A stretch of DNA of 5,485 nucleotides from Rickettsiales bacterium (lineage in GTDB: Bacteria; Pseudomonadota; Alphaproteobacteria; Rickettsiales; UBA1997). Where the stretch lies: positions 1-5,485 of the forward strand of contig JAIRSX010000061.1 of assembly GCA_031255235.1 (NCBI GenBank), read 5' to 3'. The notes beneath the pieces are model-generated. The model made no database searches, had not been told where the DNA came from, and saw only the letters and a list, made by a program, of their open reading frames with translations. Positions 1-5,485 of this stretch are shown one piece after another; positions within the stretch are counted from its first letter, which is position 1; each line of letters begins with the position of its first letter. The position numbers were made by a program, and so were the translations under genes.

Positions 1-3000
1 CTTAAACCCCTCCAACCGCTCGTTTACCGATTTTTTAACCCTGTCTCTATAGGTATCTTCTGATGTTTCACCATCACCAACTTGAGCAACCTTCATATCT
101 AATCTACTTCTTAATTCCTGCCTTAATCTACACTCAACTGCTGACTTCGCCACTTCTCCCGCCTTCTTACCTTCATCTCCACCGATATCTTTAAGAGTAT
201 TGTAATATCTGTCCCAATTTCGTCTCGCTAATCCAATTTTTGCTAATCTATCTCTCTGTTCCTCTGTATATTTTTCTCTTCCTGTTGGCGTTCGCCGTAT
301 ACTTTTAAGTAATCCTTCCTCTGTTTTTTCCAATTCTAGCATAGATTTAATAGGATCTGGATCTTTCGGATCTACATCTATACCACAAGCCGATAAGCTA
401 GACACAAGATCTTCACGTTCAATGGTTTCCCTAGCCCCTAAATTAACAGGATCCCTTTTGTATTCATCTATCTTTTTCCTCATTTCATCTCCATTATGTG
501 CATTATTGATTAGACGTTCATTGATCCTATCTCTCAAATCCCTACCTTCTCCAGCATCACCATTAAAAGCATACATCCCAGTATTAAAATACTCTATTAC
601 TGCCCTATCATCACCTAACCTTCCTCGAACATCAGCCATCTCTCTATCACACCTACTCAAAATAGCATTATCTAAATTGGCAACAAATTTTGCCTTTTCT
701 TCCGCTTTTCTTTCATCGCTCGCTCCCCCATGCTCTCTATTGAAACTACTTTCCCAACTTTCTATGGCAGCATCTCTTGCATTCATAAGATTACCACGAT
801 CATTAAGTTTCTGATTGAATGCTGCCAAAGCATCTTTTTGTCTATCGACACCGGGATCAAAATAAGCAGAAACATTCTCTTTTAAACGCCCAACAGATTC
901 AGATAATTCACCGGATAATTGAGAAGTTAATGATTTACCAGATCCAACACCAACCGAATGAAACATTTCACCAGCAGATTCATTCGCTTTATTCAAAAGT
1001 CCGGCAACAACACCACCTCTAGCATCGATTTGTTTTCCAATACTTGTATCCTTGTATGCTCCTCTGGCAGCATCCCATTCCCTTGTCTTAACCTGTTGTA
1101 AGAAACCAGAAAATCCACCGCTCATAGAACCACCAAATGCCTTACTGAGACCACCACCCATCCTCGATGTTTGTGTCATTGGATCTAACCCACCACCAGC
1201 TTCACCACCAATATCTACCATACTATCAACAATAGTTGGAAGCTTTGATAAAAATTCATTAAAAATCAATATGAGAATAAGTATACCTAACACACCAATA
1301 GCAAATTCAAGAATATTCGGAGTATCTCTGTATTGACTGACCCAAGGTCTCATATTCAAAGAGAAACGTTCTCTAACCCCATCTTCTGCTCCATTAGAAG
1401 TTTGTCCACGAGCAATTGCGTCCCATAATTTCCATTTACAAGCACAAACACCTGTAAGTTCATCAATCCTTTGTCTAATTATCGCGGCAAACATATTTAT
1501 AAACACAAACAAAAAAGTCATATTTATAAATCTTCCACCAATAAACGCTATCCAAGAACTAAGATATTTTTTTGTTGGCTTAAACTTAAATAAATACAAA
1601 AATATAATGACGGGACCAATTATAAGAGCAATAACAACTTGTATAAAACTGATTATAAAAGGAAAGGTCGCATTCACCATTTCCAAAATAAATTTTACTA
1701 TCAAATAGTAAACGACCGGAATAGCAATAAAACCATACCACAACCCAAAAAACATTCCCCAAATCTTAACAGATCTCTCACGAGTAAACATTGAGGTAAT
1801 ATATGTATCCACAAAACCAAACACACGGGACAACGACATTCCATATCCAGGATTATATTCCACATCCGTAAAGGTATTTATTGCCGTATGGGCAAAAAAC
1901 ATCATAATATCAGCAACACCTTCCAAAAAGAATTTCACTACAAACTCATTGTAATATTCCCACCCAAAATAACTCGTAAATGAAAACACAAAAACTAATT
2001 CCCAAAGAATAGTCATATATTCTTTTAACTCCCACTTTAACATACCCAAAAAGAACATCCAACCAACCAACGCCACGTAAATTGTCATAGCACTCTTAAC
2101 AACGAGTGTCCATTCACTATCTCTAACTATCCTCTCATAAAATTCTCGCAGAATACCACCTTCCCTAACACCCTGCTCGTTTATTCTTCCAACAAAAATA
2201 GATTCTATATCGGTAAGTATCCACTCTATAATTCCACCGCCCTCACCATTATTAAAAAAACCATTTCTTAAATTCAAAGTGTAACCACCGGAATTATCGC
2301 TATACCAATTGTCATAAATCATGAATTTTGGCATCTCATTAACCTGTGCCCTCTCTTTGGATGCCTTTTTAAAAAAATAATCAGCATTGTATATAAATTC
2401 AGTCATATCTGTCTTCTCCCCCTTGCAGACAGCTATTTTCTTACCTTCATCACAGGTATTCCTGATGGATTCCACATACAACCCACCATTCGCATAATTC
2501 TCTTTACCTTCAAAGGTTCTAGTTACAATTCTTACATTCTGAGAAGAACTCTCATTAATGGTAACTACACGTTTAGAAAAATTACCAACATTTTCGTCAT
2601 CATTATTAGTTACCGGATATTTAATTGTTACTTTTGTTCCATCATCAAAATCACCAGTAACACTTCTCCCATCTCTGGTTAATCTCGTTGCTTGTATACA
2701 AGAGCCAGTAGGAGAGCACATTCTAACAGGCTCAAGGTTATCTGGAAATATATCTGCCCCAGATGTATACGATCCACTCTTTTTTGTGTACAACACATAA
2801 CCTCCAGCATTCCTATCAGTTTGAGATAATGAATAACTCGCTTCGGGCTGGAGATTACCAAAAGAAGGACATTCTAAAGTAACATTTCCATCACAACTCC
2901 AACACATATCAGTATACAATACACCCGCATTTCTATAAATATTCTTTTTTGCAACACTACCATGCAAAAAATCATCTGGACAATAAGGAAAAGAAGTTGC

Positions 3001-3720
3001 CGCATTGGAACTATCATAAGTTCCTTTGAAATAGGCCATATTTTCCCTAGTTTCATTATCATAACAACCCTCCATAGAGTAATAACCACTATCGTTAATG
3101 TGTCTATACTGTGGATCACAATAAATATTGACCGCTCTCAAATGTGTTGCAACATCGGGCATTTCATTACCATTTGGACCAAAAAAACCAATATATAACC
3201 CCTCACCACCAATTAAAGAACATGACAAATCACGTTGAAAAACAGGTTCTAAATCTAACATAGCATTTAAAATCAAATCGCCATTGCCATCTCGCTCAAC
3301 CGATCTGGAAAAATCAACATATGAAATTTGACCTTTGTCCCCAATTACAGTTTTATCACCACTCTCAGCATTCATACAATATCTTCCAGAAGCGTCATCG
3401 TTCATTTCACTAGACTGCCATTTGCCCCTTATAGAAAAAGATAATTGAGACCCATTTGTTCTAACTCTTGGACCAGACCAAACTCCTGTTTGTAGCGCTT
3501 CATTTCCACCAGCCTGTCCCTGTTCAGGTTGAACATATACCCCATCAGCTGCTAAACCTGGATATGCCGGAACAAAAACCTCCACAGAACCACCATTATC
3601 CTCTGGAGCAATACAAGCCATATCCGCCGTAGCAACACAGAACCCACTATAATCAGACCCAAACAAATAAGTATTACTTATAAAAAAACAAAATATAGAT
3701 ATAATAATACGATTCAACAT
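1..3720 (-). CDS. virB6: Large VirB6/TrbL-family type IV secretion system inner-membrane protein (C-terminus cut by window edge)
   Basis: Seen: reading the minus strand from ATG at 3720 gives 1240 codons with no stop to the left edge, so the protein is longer than 1240 aa. Residues 1-21 form a signal peptide (MLNR, then a hydrophobic IIISIFCFFIS core). Residues 22 to about 535 are an exported domain with 14 cysteines and patterns seen in rickettsial VirB6-like proteins: VWSGPRVRTNGSQLSFSIRG near 80-99, GEGLYIGFF at 172-180 and WYSDNSGGYTL near 472-482. About seven membrane helices follow (540-560, 567-586, 592-617, 652-678, 685-712, 721-748, 801-820). They include ALIIGPVIIFLYLFKF followed by KYLSSW, matching the conserved VirB6 core. 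Residues 821-1240 start glycine-rich, then become charged and helical, and are predicted cytoplasmic. Known: VirB6 is a polytopic channel component of type IV secretion systems; rickettsial versions carry long extensions. Inferred: one of the expanded rvhB6-like paralogues; which one cannot be decided. The start is fixed by the signal peptide, although no Shine-Dalgarno precedes it and a tRNA ends 9 nt upstream. Confidence 0.88.
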   Translation of the reverse strand, partial: MLNRIIISIFCFFISNTYLFGSDYSGFCVATADMACIAPEDNGGSVEVFVPAYPGLAADGVYVQPEQGQAGGNEALQTGVWSGPRVRTNGSQLSFSIRGKWQSSEMNDDASGRYCMNAESGDKTVIGDKGQISYVDFSRSVERDGNGDLILNAMLDLEPVFQRDLSCSLIGGEGLYIGFFGPNGNEMPDVATHLRAVNIYCDPQYRHINDSGYYSMEGCYDNETRENMAYFKGTYDSSNAATSFPYCPDDFLHGSVAKKNIYRNAGVLYTDMCWSCDGNVTLECPSFGNLQPEASYSLSQTDRNAGGYVLYTKKSGSYTSGADIFPDNLEPVRMCSPTGSCIQATRLTRDGRSVTGDFDDGTKVTIKYPVTNNDDENVGNFSKRVVTINESSSQNVRIVTRTFEGKENYANGGLYVESIRNTCDEGKKIAVCKGEKTDMTEFIYNADYFFKKASKERAQVNEMPKFMIYDNWYSDNSGGYTLNLRNGFFNNGEGGGIIEWILTDIESIFVGRINEQGVREGGILREFYERIVRDSEWTLVVKSAMTIYVALVGWMFFLGMLKWELKEYMTILWELVFVFSFTSYFGWEYYNEFVVKFFLEGVADIMMFFAHTAINTFTDVEYNPGYGMSLSRVFGFVDTYITSMFTRERSVKIWGMFFGLWYGFIAIPVVYYLIVKFILEMVNATFPFIISFIQVVIALIIGPVIIFLYLFKFKPTKKYLSSWIAFIGGRFINMTFLFVFINMFAAIIRQRIDELTGVCACKWKLWDAIARGQTSNGAEDGVRERFSLNMRPWVSQYRDTPNILEFAIGVLGILILILIFNEFLSKLPTIVDSMVDIGGEAGGGLDPMTQTSRMGGGLSKAFGGSMSGGFSGFLQQVKTREWDAARGAYKDTSIGKQIDARGGVVAGLLNKANESAGEMFHSVGVGSGKSLTSQLSGELSESVGRLKENVSAYFDPGVDRQKDALAAFNQKLNDRGNLMNARDAAIESWESSFNREHGGASDERKAEEKAKFVANLDNAILSRCDREMADVRGRLGDDRAVIEYFNTGMYAFNGDAGEGRDLRDRINERLINNAHNGDEMRKKIDEYKRDPVNLGARETIEREDLVSSLSACGIDVDPKDPDPIKSMLELEKTEEGLLKSIRRTPTGREKYTEEQRDRLAKIGLARRNWDRYYNTLKDIGGDEGKKAGEVAKSAVECRLRQELRSRLDMKVAQVGDGETSEDTYRDRVKKSVNERLEGFK

Positions 3721-3729
3721 ATACGAATT

Positions 3730-3815
3730 TGGTACCCGCGAGCGGACTTGAACCGCTACGCATTTAACTGCCACAGATTTTAAGTCTGTTATGTCTACCA
3801 TTCCATCACGCAGGC
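3730..3815 (-). tRNA. tRNA-Leu(UAA), complete, CCA encoded
   Basis: The 86-nt minus-strand sequence folds as a class II tRNA. The acceptor stem is GCCTGCG with CGCGGGT (7 bp including two G-U pairs), followed by discriminator A and an encoded CCA at 3732-3730. The D arm has an ATG/CAT stem with a GGTAGA-type loop. The anticodon stem is ACAGA/TCTGT with loop CTTAAAA, giving anticodon TAA at 3782-3780, which reads UUA leucine codons. The long 15-nt variable arm (GCA/TGC stem) is characteristic of leucine tRNAs. The T arm is AGCGG-TTCAAGT-CCGCT. UUA should be a heavily used codon at this base composition. The CCA end lies 9 nt before the start codon of the virB6-like gene on the same strand, which suggests one transcript processed by RNase P and a 3'-end nuclease. 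Confidence 0.97.
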
Positions 3816-3829
3816 AACTATACTTTCAT

Positions 3830-3857
3830 ATAATAACACTTATGTTTTAAAAAACAA
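3830..3857 (-). promoter_or_regulatory. Candidate sigma70-type promoter for tRNA-Leu and the virB6-like gene
   Basis: On the minus strand TTGTTT (3857-3852) is separated by 16 nt from TATTAT (3835-3830). A TG dinucleotide one base before the -10 (3838-3837) makes an extended -10. Transcription would begin around 3823, leaving a leader of about 8 nt before the mature tRNA 5' end at 3815, a normal length for RNase P processing. No other promoter can fit between the tRNA and the virB6-like ATG, so this promoter would also drive the secretion gene. The whole spacer is AT-rich, so chance matches are easy; this is inference from sequence only. Confidence 0.45.
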
Positions 3858-3865
3858 AATTTGTT

Positions 3866-3893
3866 TTGCAAATATTTGATATTTTATTATAAT
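3866..3893 (+). promoter_or_regulatory. Candidate sigma70-type promoter for the ppiD-like gene
   Basis: TTGCAA (3866-3871; 4 of 6 matches to TTGACA) is followed after 16 nt by a perfect TATAAT (3888-3893). Transcription would start near 3900, giving a leader of about 30 nt before the ATG at 3931. The leader (ending ACCAAAACTA) shows no Shine-Dalgarno-like purine run, so translation initiation would rely on an unstructured AU-rich leader. The perfect -10 at a sensible distance is the main support; AT-richness of the spacer lowers confidence. Confidence 0.5.
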
Positions 3894-3930
3894 CAACTAT
3901 ATTATCACTTATTAATTTTTACCAAAACTA

Positions 3931-5337
3931 ATGGCATTGAAAATTGGGAATATTGCTGCAAAGCTTATGTTGTCTTTCGTCAGTTTGACATTTATCCTGT
4001 TTGGTGTGATAAATTACTTTGATACCATGGGAGAATCCAATCTGTTAAAGATAAATGGTGAACAAATAAGTATCAATAGTTTTATGACATTTTTGAATAA
4101 TAAAAAAAATCAAGTTATGCAGACGCTTGACAGTAGCAGTAATATAGACTTTTTAAACTCCCAGGACTTTGCTCAAATGTCTTTAAATGAATTTGTCGGA
4201 GAAGTGTTGTTTAGTAATGAGGTCAAAAAAATGCACCTCATTATGCCTAAAAAAATCTTGTATACCGAAATTTATAACAATCCAACATTTAGGGACAGGA
4301 ATGGTAAATTTAGTATCGATTTGTATAAAACAATACTTTCGCAAAGTGATTTTACAGAGGAATTATATATGTCGTATTTGAATAAGTATGGTGGAGATAA
4401 CAGTTTATACAACTTGGTTACTTCACATAACTTAGTCAACGATTTTTCGTTACAGAAAATTTTTGAAGAGTCTAACAAGAATTATATCGTAGATATCTAC
4501 ACATCAAAAAATTTGAACCTCACTCTTGAAAAAATTTCAAGTAGTGAAATTGAAAAATATTATAACGAAAATCAAATTCAATTCAGAATCCCGGAAAAAA
4601 GAACATACTCTTATATCGAAGTTGATCTAAACGAATATGAAAACAACATTAAAGAGAAATTTTCGCAATTGGAAGATTTAACTTTGTCCGCAAGAAACAT
4701 TGATGAAATCGCAACAATTTTCAATGTAAAAAAACAAACCACAGATAGTCCTATCGGTGTAACAAGCGATTTTTTGACTTCACAGGCAGGAGTTTTTAGT
4801 GATATAATCTATGAAAACAATAACAAATATAAAATATATTATGTTGAAAAAATTGAGTCAGAAAAATTTTTATCATTAGAAGAAGCAACAAAAACGATCA
4901 CTGATATTATAACAGAGGAACGAAAAATAGAAAAAGAGGAGAAAATTTTAAAGGATTTGATAAAACACTTCAAGAATGGAGATAAGCGTGACATTTCTTT
5001 ATTGAGAAACAACATCAAAGAAACAAAAAATGTTGATGTTGATAAAGATTACGATAAATACGACCAATCAATTCTAAAAAACCTTTTCAAAAAAAAGGTG
5101 GGTGAATATACGGAACCATTCTTCGATAAACAAAATAAGATCTGGGTTTTTATGCTTGTAAAAAATATTAAGCAATATGAAGAGGATAATAATAATTTTA
5201 CAACAAAAGTAATGTTAGAGAATATTGTAGATACGAGTTATAAAAATTCCATAGACTTAACATTTAAGAAATATTTATATGAAAATAATGAGATTATTGT
5301 AAACGCTAAAATATTAAACAACTTGTTGAGCGAATAA
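3931..5337 (+). CDS. ppiD: PpiD-like membrane-anchored periplasmic chaperone, apparently without its parvulin domain
   Basis: Seen: 468 codons, ATG at 3931, TAA at 5335-5337. A short basic N-terminus (MALKIGNIAAK) leads into one membrane helix (about 12-29, ending FILFGVINYF), as in PpiD. A SurA_N-like region follows, with LLKINGEQISINSF (38-51) and NNPTFRDRNGKFSIDLYKTI (116-135), which match the family's V-x-G-x-x-I and PxFxxNGKF-x(3)-Y patterns. EKYYNEN and IPEKR (208-224) correspond to the segment just before the PPIase domain in alphaproteobacterial PpiD. From LEDL (247) and IDEIATIFNV (257-266) the sequence already matches what normally follows that domain. The C-terminal element (LFKKKVGEYTEPF, then KKYLYENNEIIVN) is intact. 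Known: PpiD is an inner-membrane foldase/chaperone that contacts SecYEG and assists newly exported proteins; family members are usually over 600 aa. Inferred: a chaperone without prolyl isomerase activity. Lysine-, asparagine- and isoleucine-rich composition fits the low G+C. Confidence 0.82.
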   Translation: MALKIGNIAAKLMLSFVSLTFILFGVINYFDTMGESNLLKINGEQISINSFMTFLNNKKNQVMQTLDSSSNIDFLNSQDFAQMSLNEFVGEVLFSNEVKKMHLIMPKKILYTEIYNNPTFRDRNGKFSIDLYKTILSQSDFTEELYMSYLNKYGGDNSLYNLVTSHNLVNDFSLQKIFEESNKNYIVDIYTSKNLNLTLEKISSSEIEKYYNENQIQFRIPEKRTYSYIEVDLNEYENNIKEKFSQLEDLTLSARNIDEIATIFNVKKQTTDSPIGVTSDFLTSQAGVFSDIIYENNNKYKIYYVEKIESEKFLSLEEATKTITDIITEERKIEKEEKILKDLIKHFKNGDKRDISLLRNNIKETKNVDVDKDYDKYDQSILKNLFKKKVGEYTEPFFDKQNKIWVFMLVKNIKQYEEDNNNFTTKVMLENIVDTSYKNSIDLTFKKYLYENNEIIVNAKILNNLLSE

Positions 5338-5379
5338 TTAATCTAAGAATACAGAATCCAAAAAATAAATGGGATTGAC

Positions 5380-5399
5380 TAATTAAAGTTGATTAATTA
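5380..5399. terminator. Weak AT-only hairpin in the convergent spacer, possible bidirectional terminator
   Basis: TAATTAA (5380-5386) and TTAATTA (5393-5399) form a perfect 7-bp stem around a 6-nt AGTTGA loop. It lies between the ppiD-like stop and the stop of the gene entering from the right, where a shared terminator is expected. There is no G-C pair in the stem, and the pyrimidine tract on the plus strand begins only some 10 nt later, so it is a poor intrinsic terminator. The same bases also read as an imperfect tandem 14-mer, TTGACTAATTAAAG (5375-5388) then TTGATTAATTATAT (5389-5402), so the palindrome may be an accident of AT-rich sequence. Confidence 0.22.
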
Positions 5400-5401
5400 T
5401 A

Positions 5402-5485
5402 TTAAGCAATTTCTCTCTCTCCTTTTTCTTCTTTTATAGATCTTACACTTATTATATTACTCACATATTCACTATACCCACAGTA
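5402..5485 (-). CDS. C-terminal end of an unidentified gene entering from the right edge
   Basis: On the minus strand the frame starting at the last base is open for 27 codons and ends in TAA at 5404-5402. The other two minus frames hit stops within about 24 bases of the right edge. The peptide ends SVRSIKEEKGEREIA, a hydrophilic, charged tail of the kind common at protein C-termini. The spacing is also natural: the stop lies 64 nt from the ppiD-like stop in a convergent arrangement. The visible part has no recognisable motif and the product cannot be named. An open frame of 27 codons could arise by chance, so the call rests on layout and composition rather than homology. Confidence 0.45.
   Translation of the reverse strand, partial: YCGYSEYVSNIISVRSIKEEKGEREIA

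Noticed and set aside
931..954. Possible Walker A nucleotide-binding motif VGVGSGKS in the VirB6-like tail
   Set aside because: The position that should be Gly or Ala four residues before GKS is Val, the surroundings lack the beta-strand context, and no Walker B is seen; a chance Gly/Ser-rich match.
422..1336. Plus-strand open frames at 422-814, 819-1022 and 1052-1336
   Set aside because: They lie antisense to the continuous minus-strand virB6-like frame, have low-complexity Ser/Leu/Pro-rich products, and are shadows of its codons.
2558..3198. Short frames at 2558-2800 and 2962-3198 (plus) and 2679-2861 and 2874-3119 (minus, other frame)
   Set aside because: All overlap the exported domain of the virB6-like protein, whose frame is unbroken and shows family patterns; none has a recognisable product.
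3631..3720. Lipoprotein signal (cysteine at residue 28 after the hydrophobic segment)
   Set aside because: The cysteine is preceded by S-G-F rather than a lipobox such as L-A-G and is too far from the hydrophobic core; an ordinary signal peptide fits better.
3619..3720. Alternative start of the virB6-like gene at the ATG of residue 34
   Set aside because: It would give a ribosome-binding context further from the tRNA but would delete the signal peptide and leave the cysteine-rich domain without export, so the start at 3720 is preferred.
3730..3815. tRNA gene as an attachment site of an integrated element
   Set aside because: No integrase and no second copy of the tRNA 3' end are visible in the window; only position and composition hint at it.
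4187..4478. Frames at 4187-4381 (plus) and 4272-4478 (minus) inside the ppiD-like gene
   Set aside because: They overlap the SurA_N-like region of the ppiD-like frame, which is clearly the coding one.
5355..5376. Second hairpin AATCC / GGATT downstream of the ppiD-like gene
   Set aside because: Only 5 bp with a 12-nt loop and no following T run; too weak to call a terminator.

Overview
The window looks like a chromosomal piece of an AT-rich, reduced-genome alphaproteobacterium, most likely an obligate intracellular member of the Rickettsiales or a similar endosymbiont lineage. The main reason is a very large VirB6/TrbL-type type IV secretion protein with a cleavable signal peptide, a long cysteine-rich exported domain, a central membrane block and a long cytoplasmic tail. 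This architecture is typical of the expanded rickettsial (rvh) VirB6 paralogues. The second protein gene is a PpiD-like (SurA_N/rotamase family) membrane chaperone. In the four sampled 60-base rows of each gene, G+C is about 37% in the virB6-like gene and about 29% in the ppiD-like gene. Tryptophan is read from TGG and no in-frame TGA occurs, consistent with genetic code 11. Assignment to a genus is not possible from this window.

Layout: (1) 3720 down to 1, minus strand: one uninterrupted reading frame of 1240 codons that runs off the left edge, encoding the virB6-like protein without its C-terminus. (2) 3815-3730, minus strand: a complete tRNA-Leu(UAA) with encoded CCA. It lies only 9 nt upstream of the virB6-like start codon in the same orientation, so the two are probably co-transcribed. 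(3) 3816-3930: a short, very AT-rich divergent intergenic region with one plausible sigma70-type promoter for each direction. (4) 3931-5337, plus strand: a 468-residue PpiD-like protein that keeps the membrane anchor, the SurA-like N-terminal region and the PpiD C-terminal region. It seems to lack the parvulin (PPIase) domain that normally sits in the middle. (5) 5338-5401: a short convergent spacer with a weak AT-only hairpin. (6) 5485-5402, minus strand: 27 codons and a stop, probably the C-terminal tail of a further gene entering from the right.

The virB6-like product would form part of the inner-membrane channel of a type IV secretion system. The PpiD-like protein would be a membrane-anchored periplasmic chaperone at the SecYEG exit. 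Both act on the periplasmic side of the inner membrane, but divergent transcription gives no direct sign of a shared pathway. No CRISPR array, insertion sequence, integrase or toxin-antitoxin module was found. The most unusual points are the tRNA-virB6 junction, which leaves no room for a ribosome binding site; the apparent loss of the catalytic domain from PpiD; and the size and cysteine content of the VirB6-like protein.
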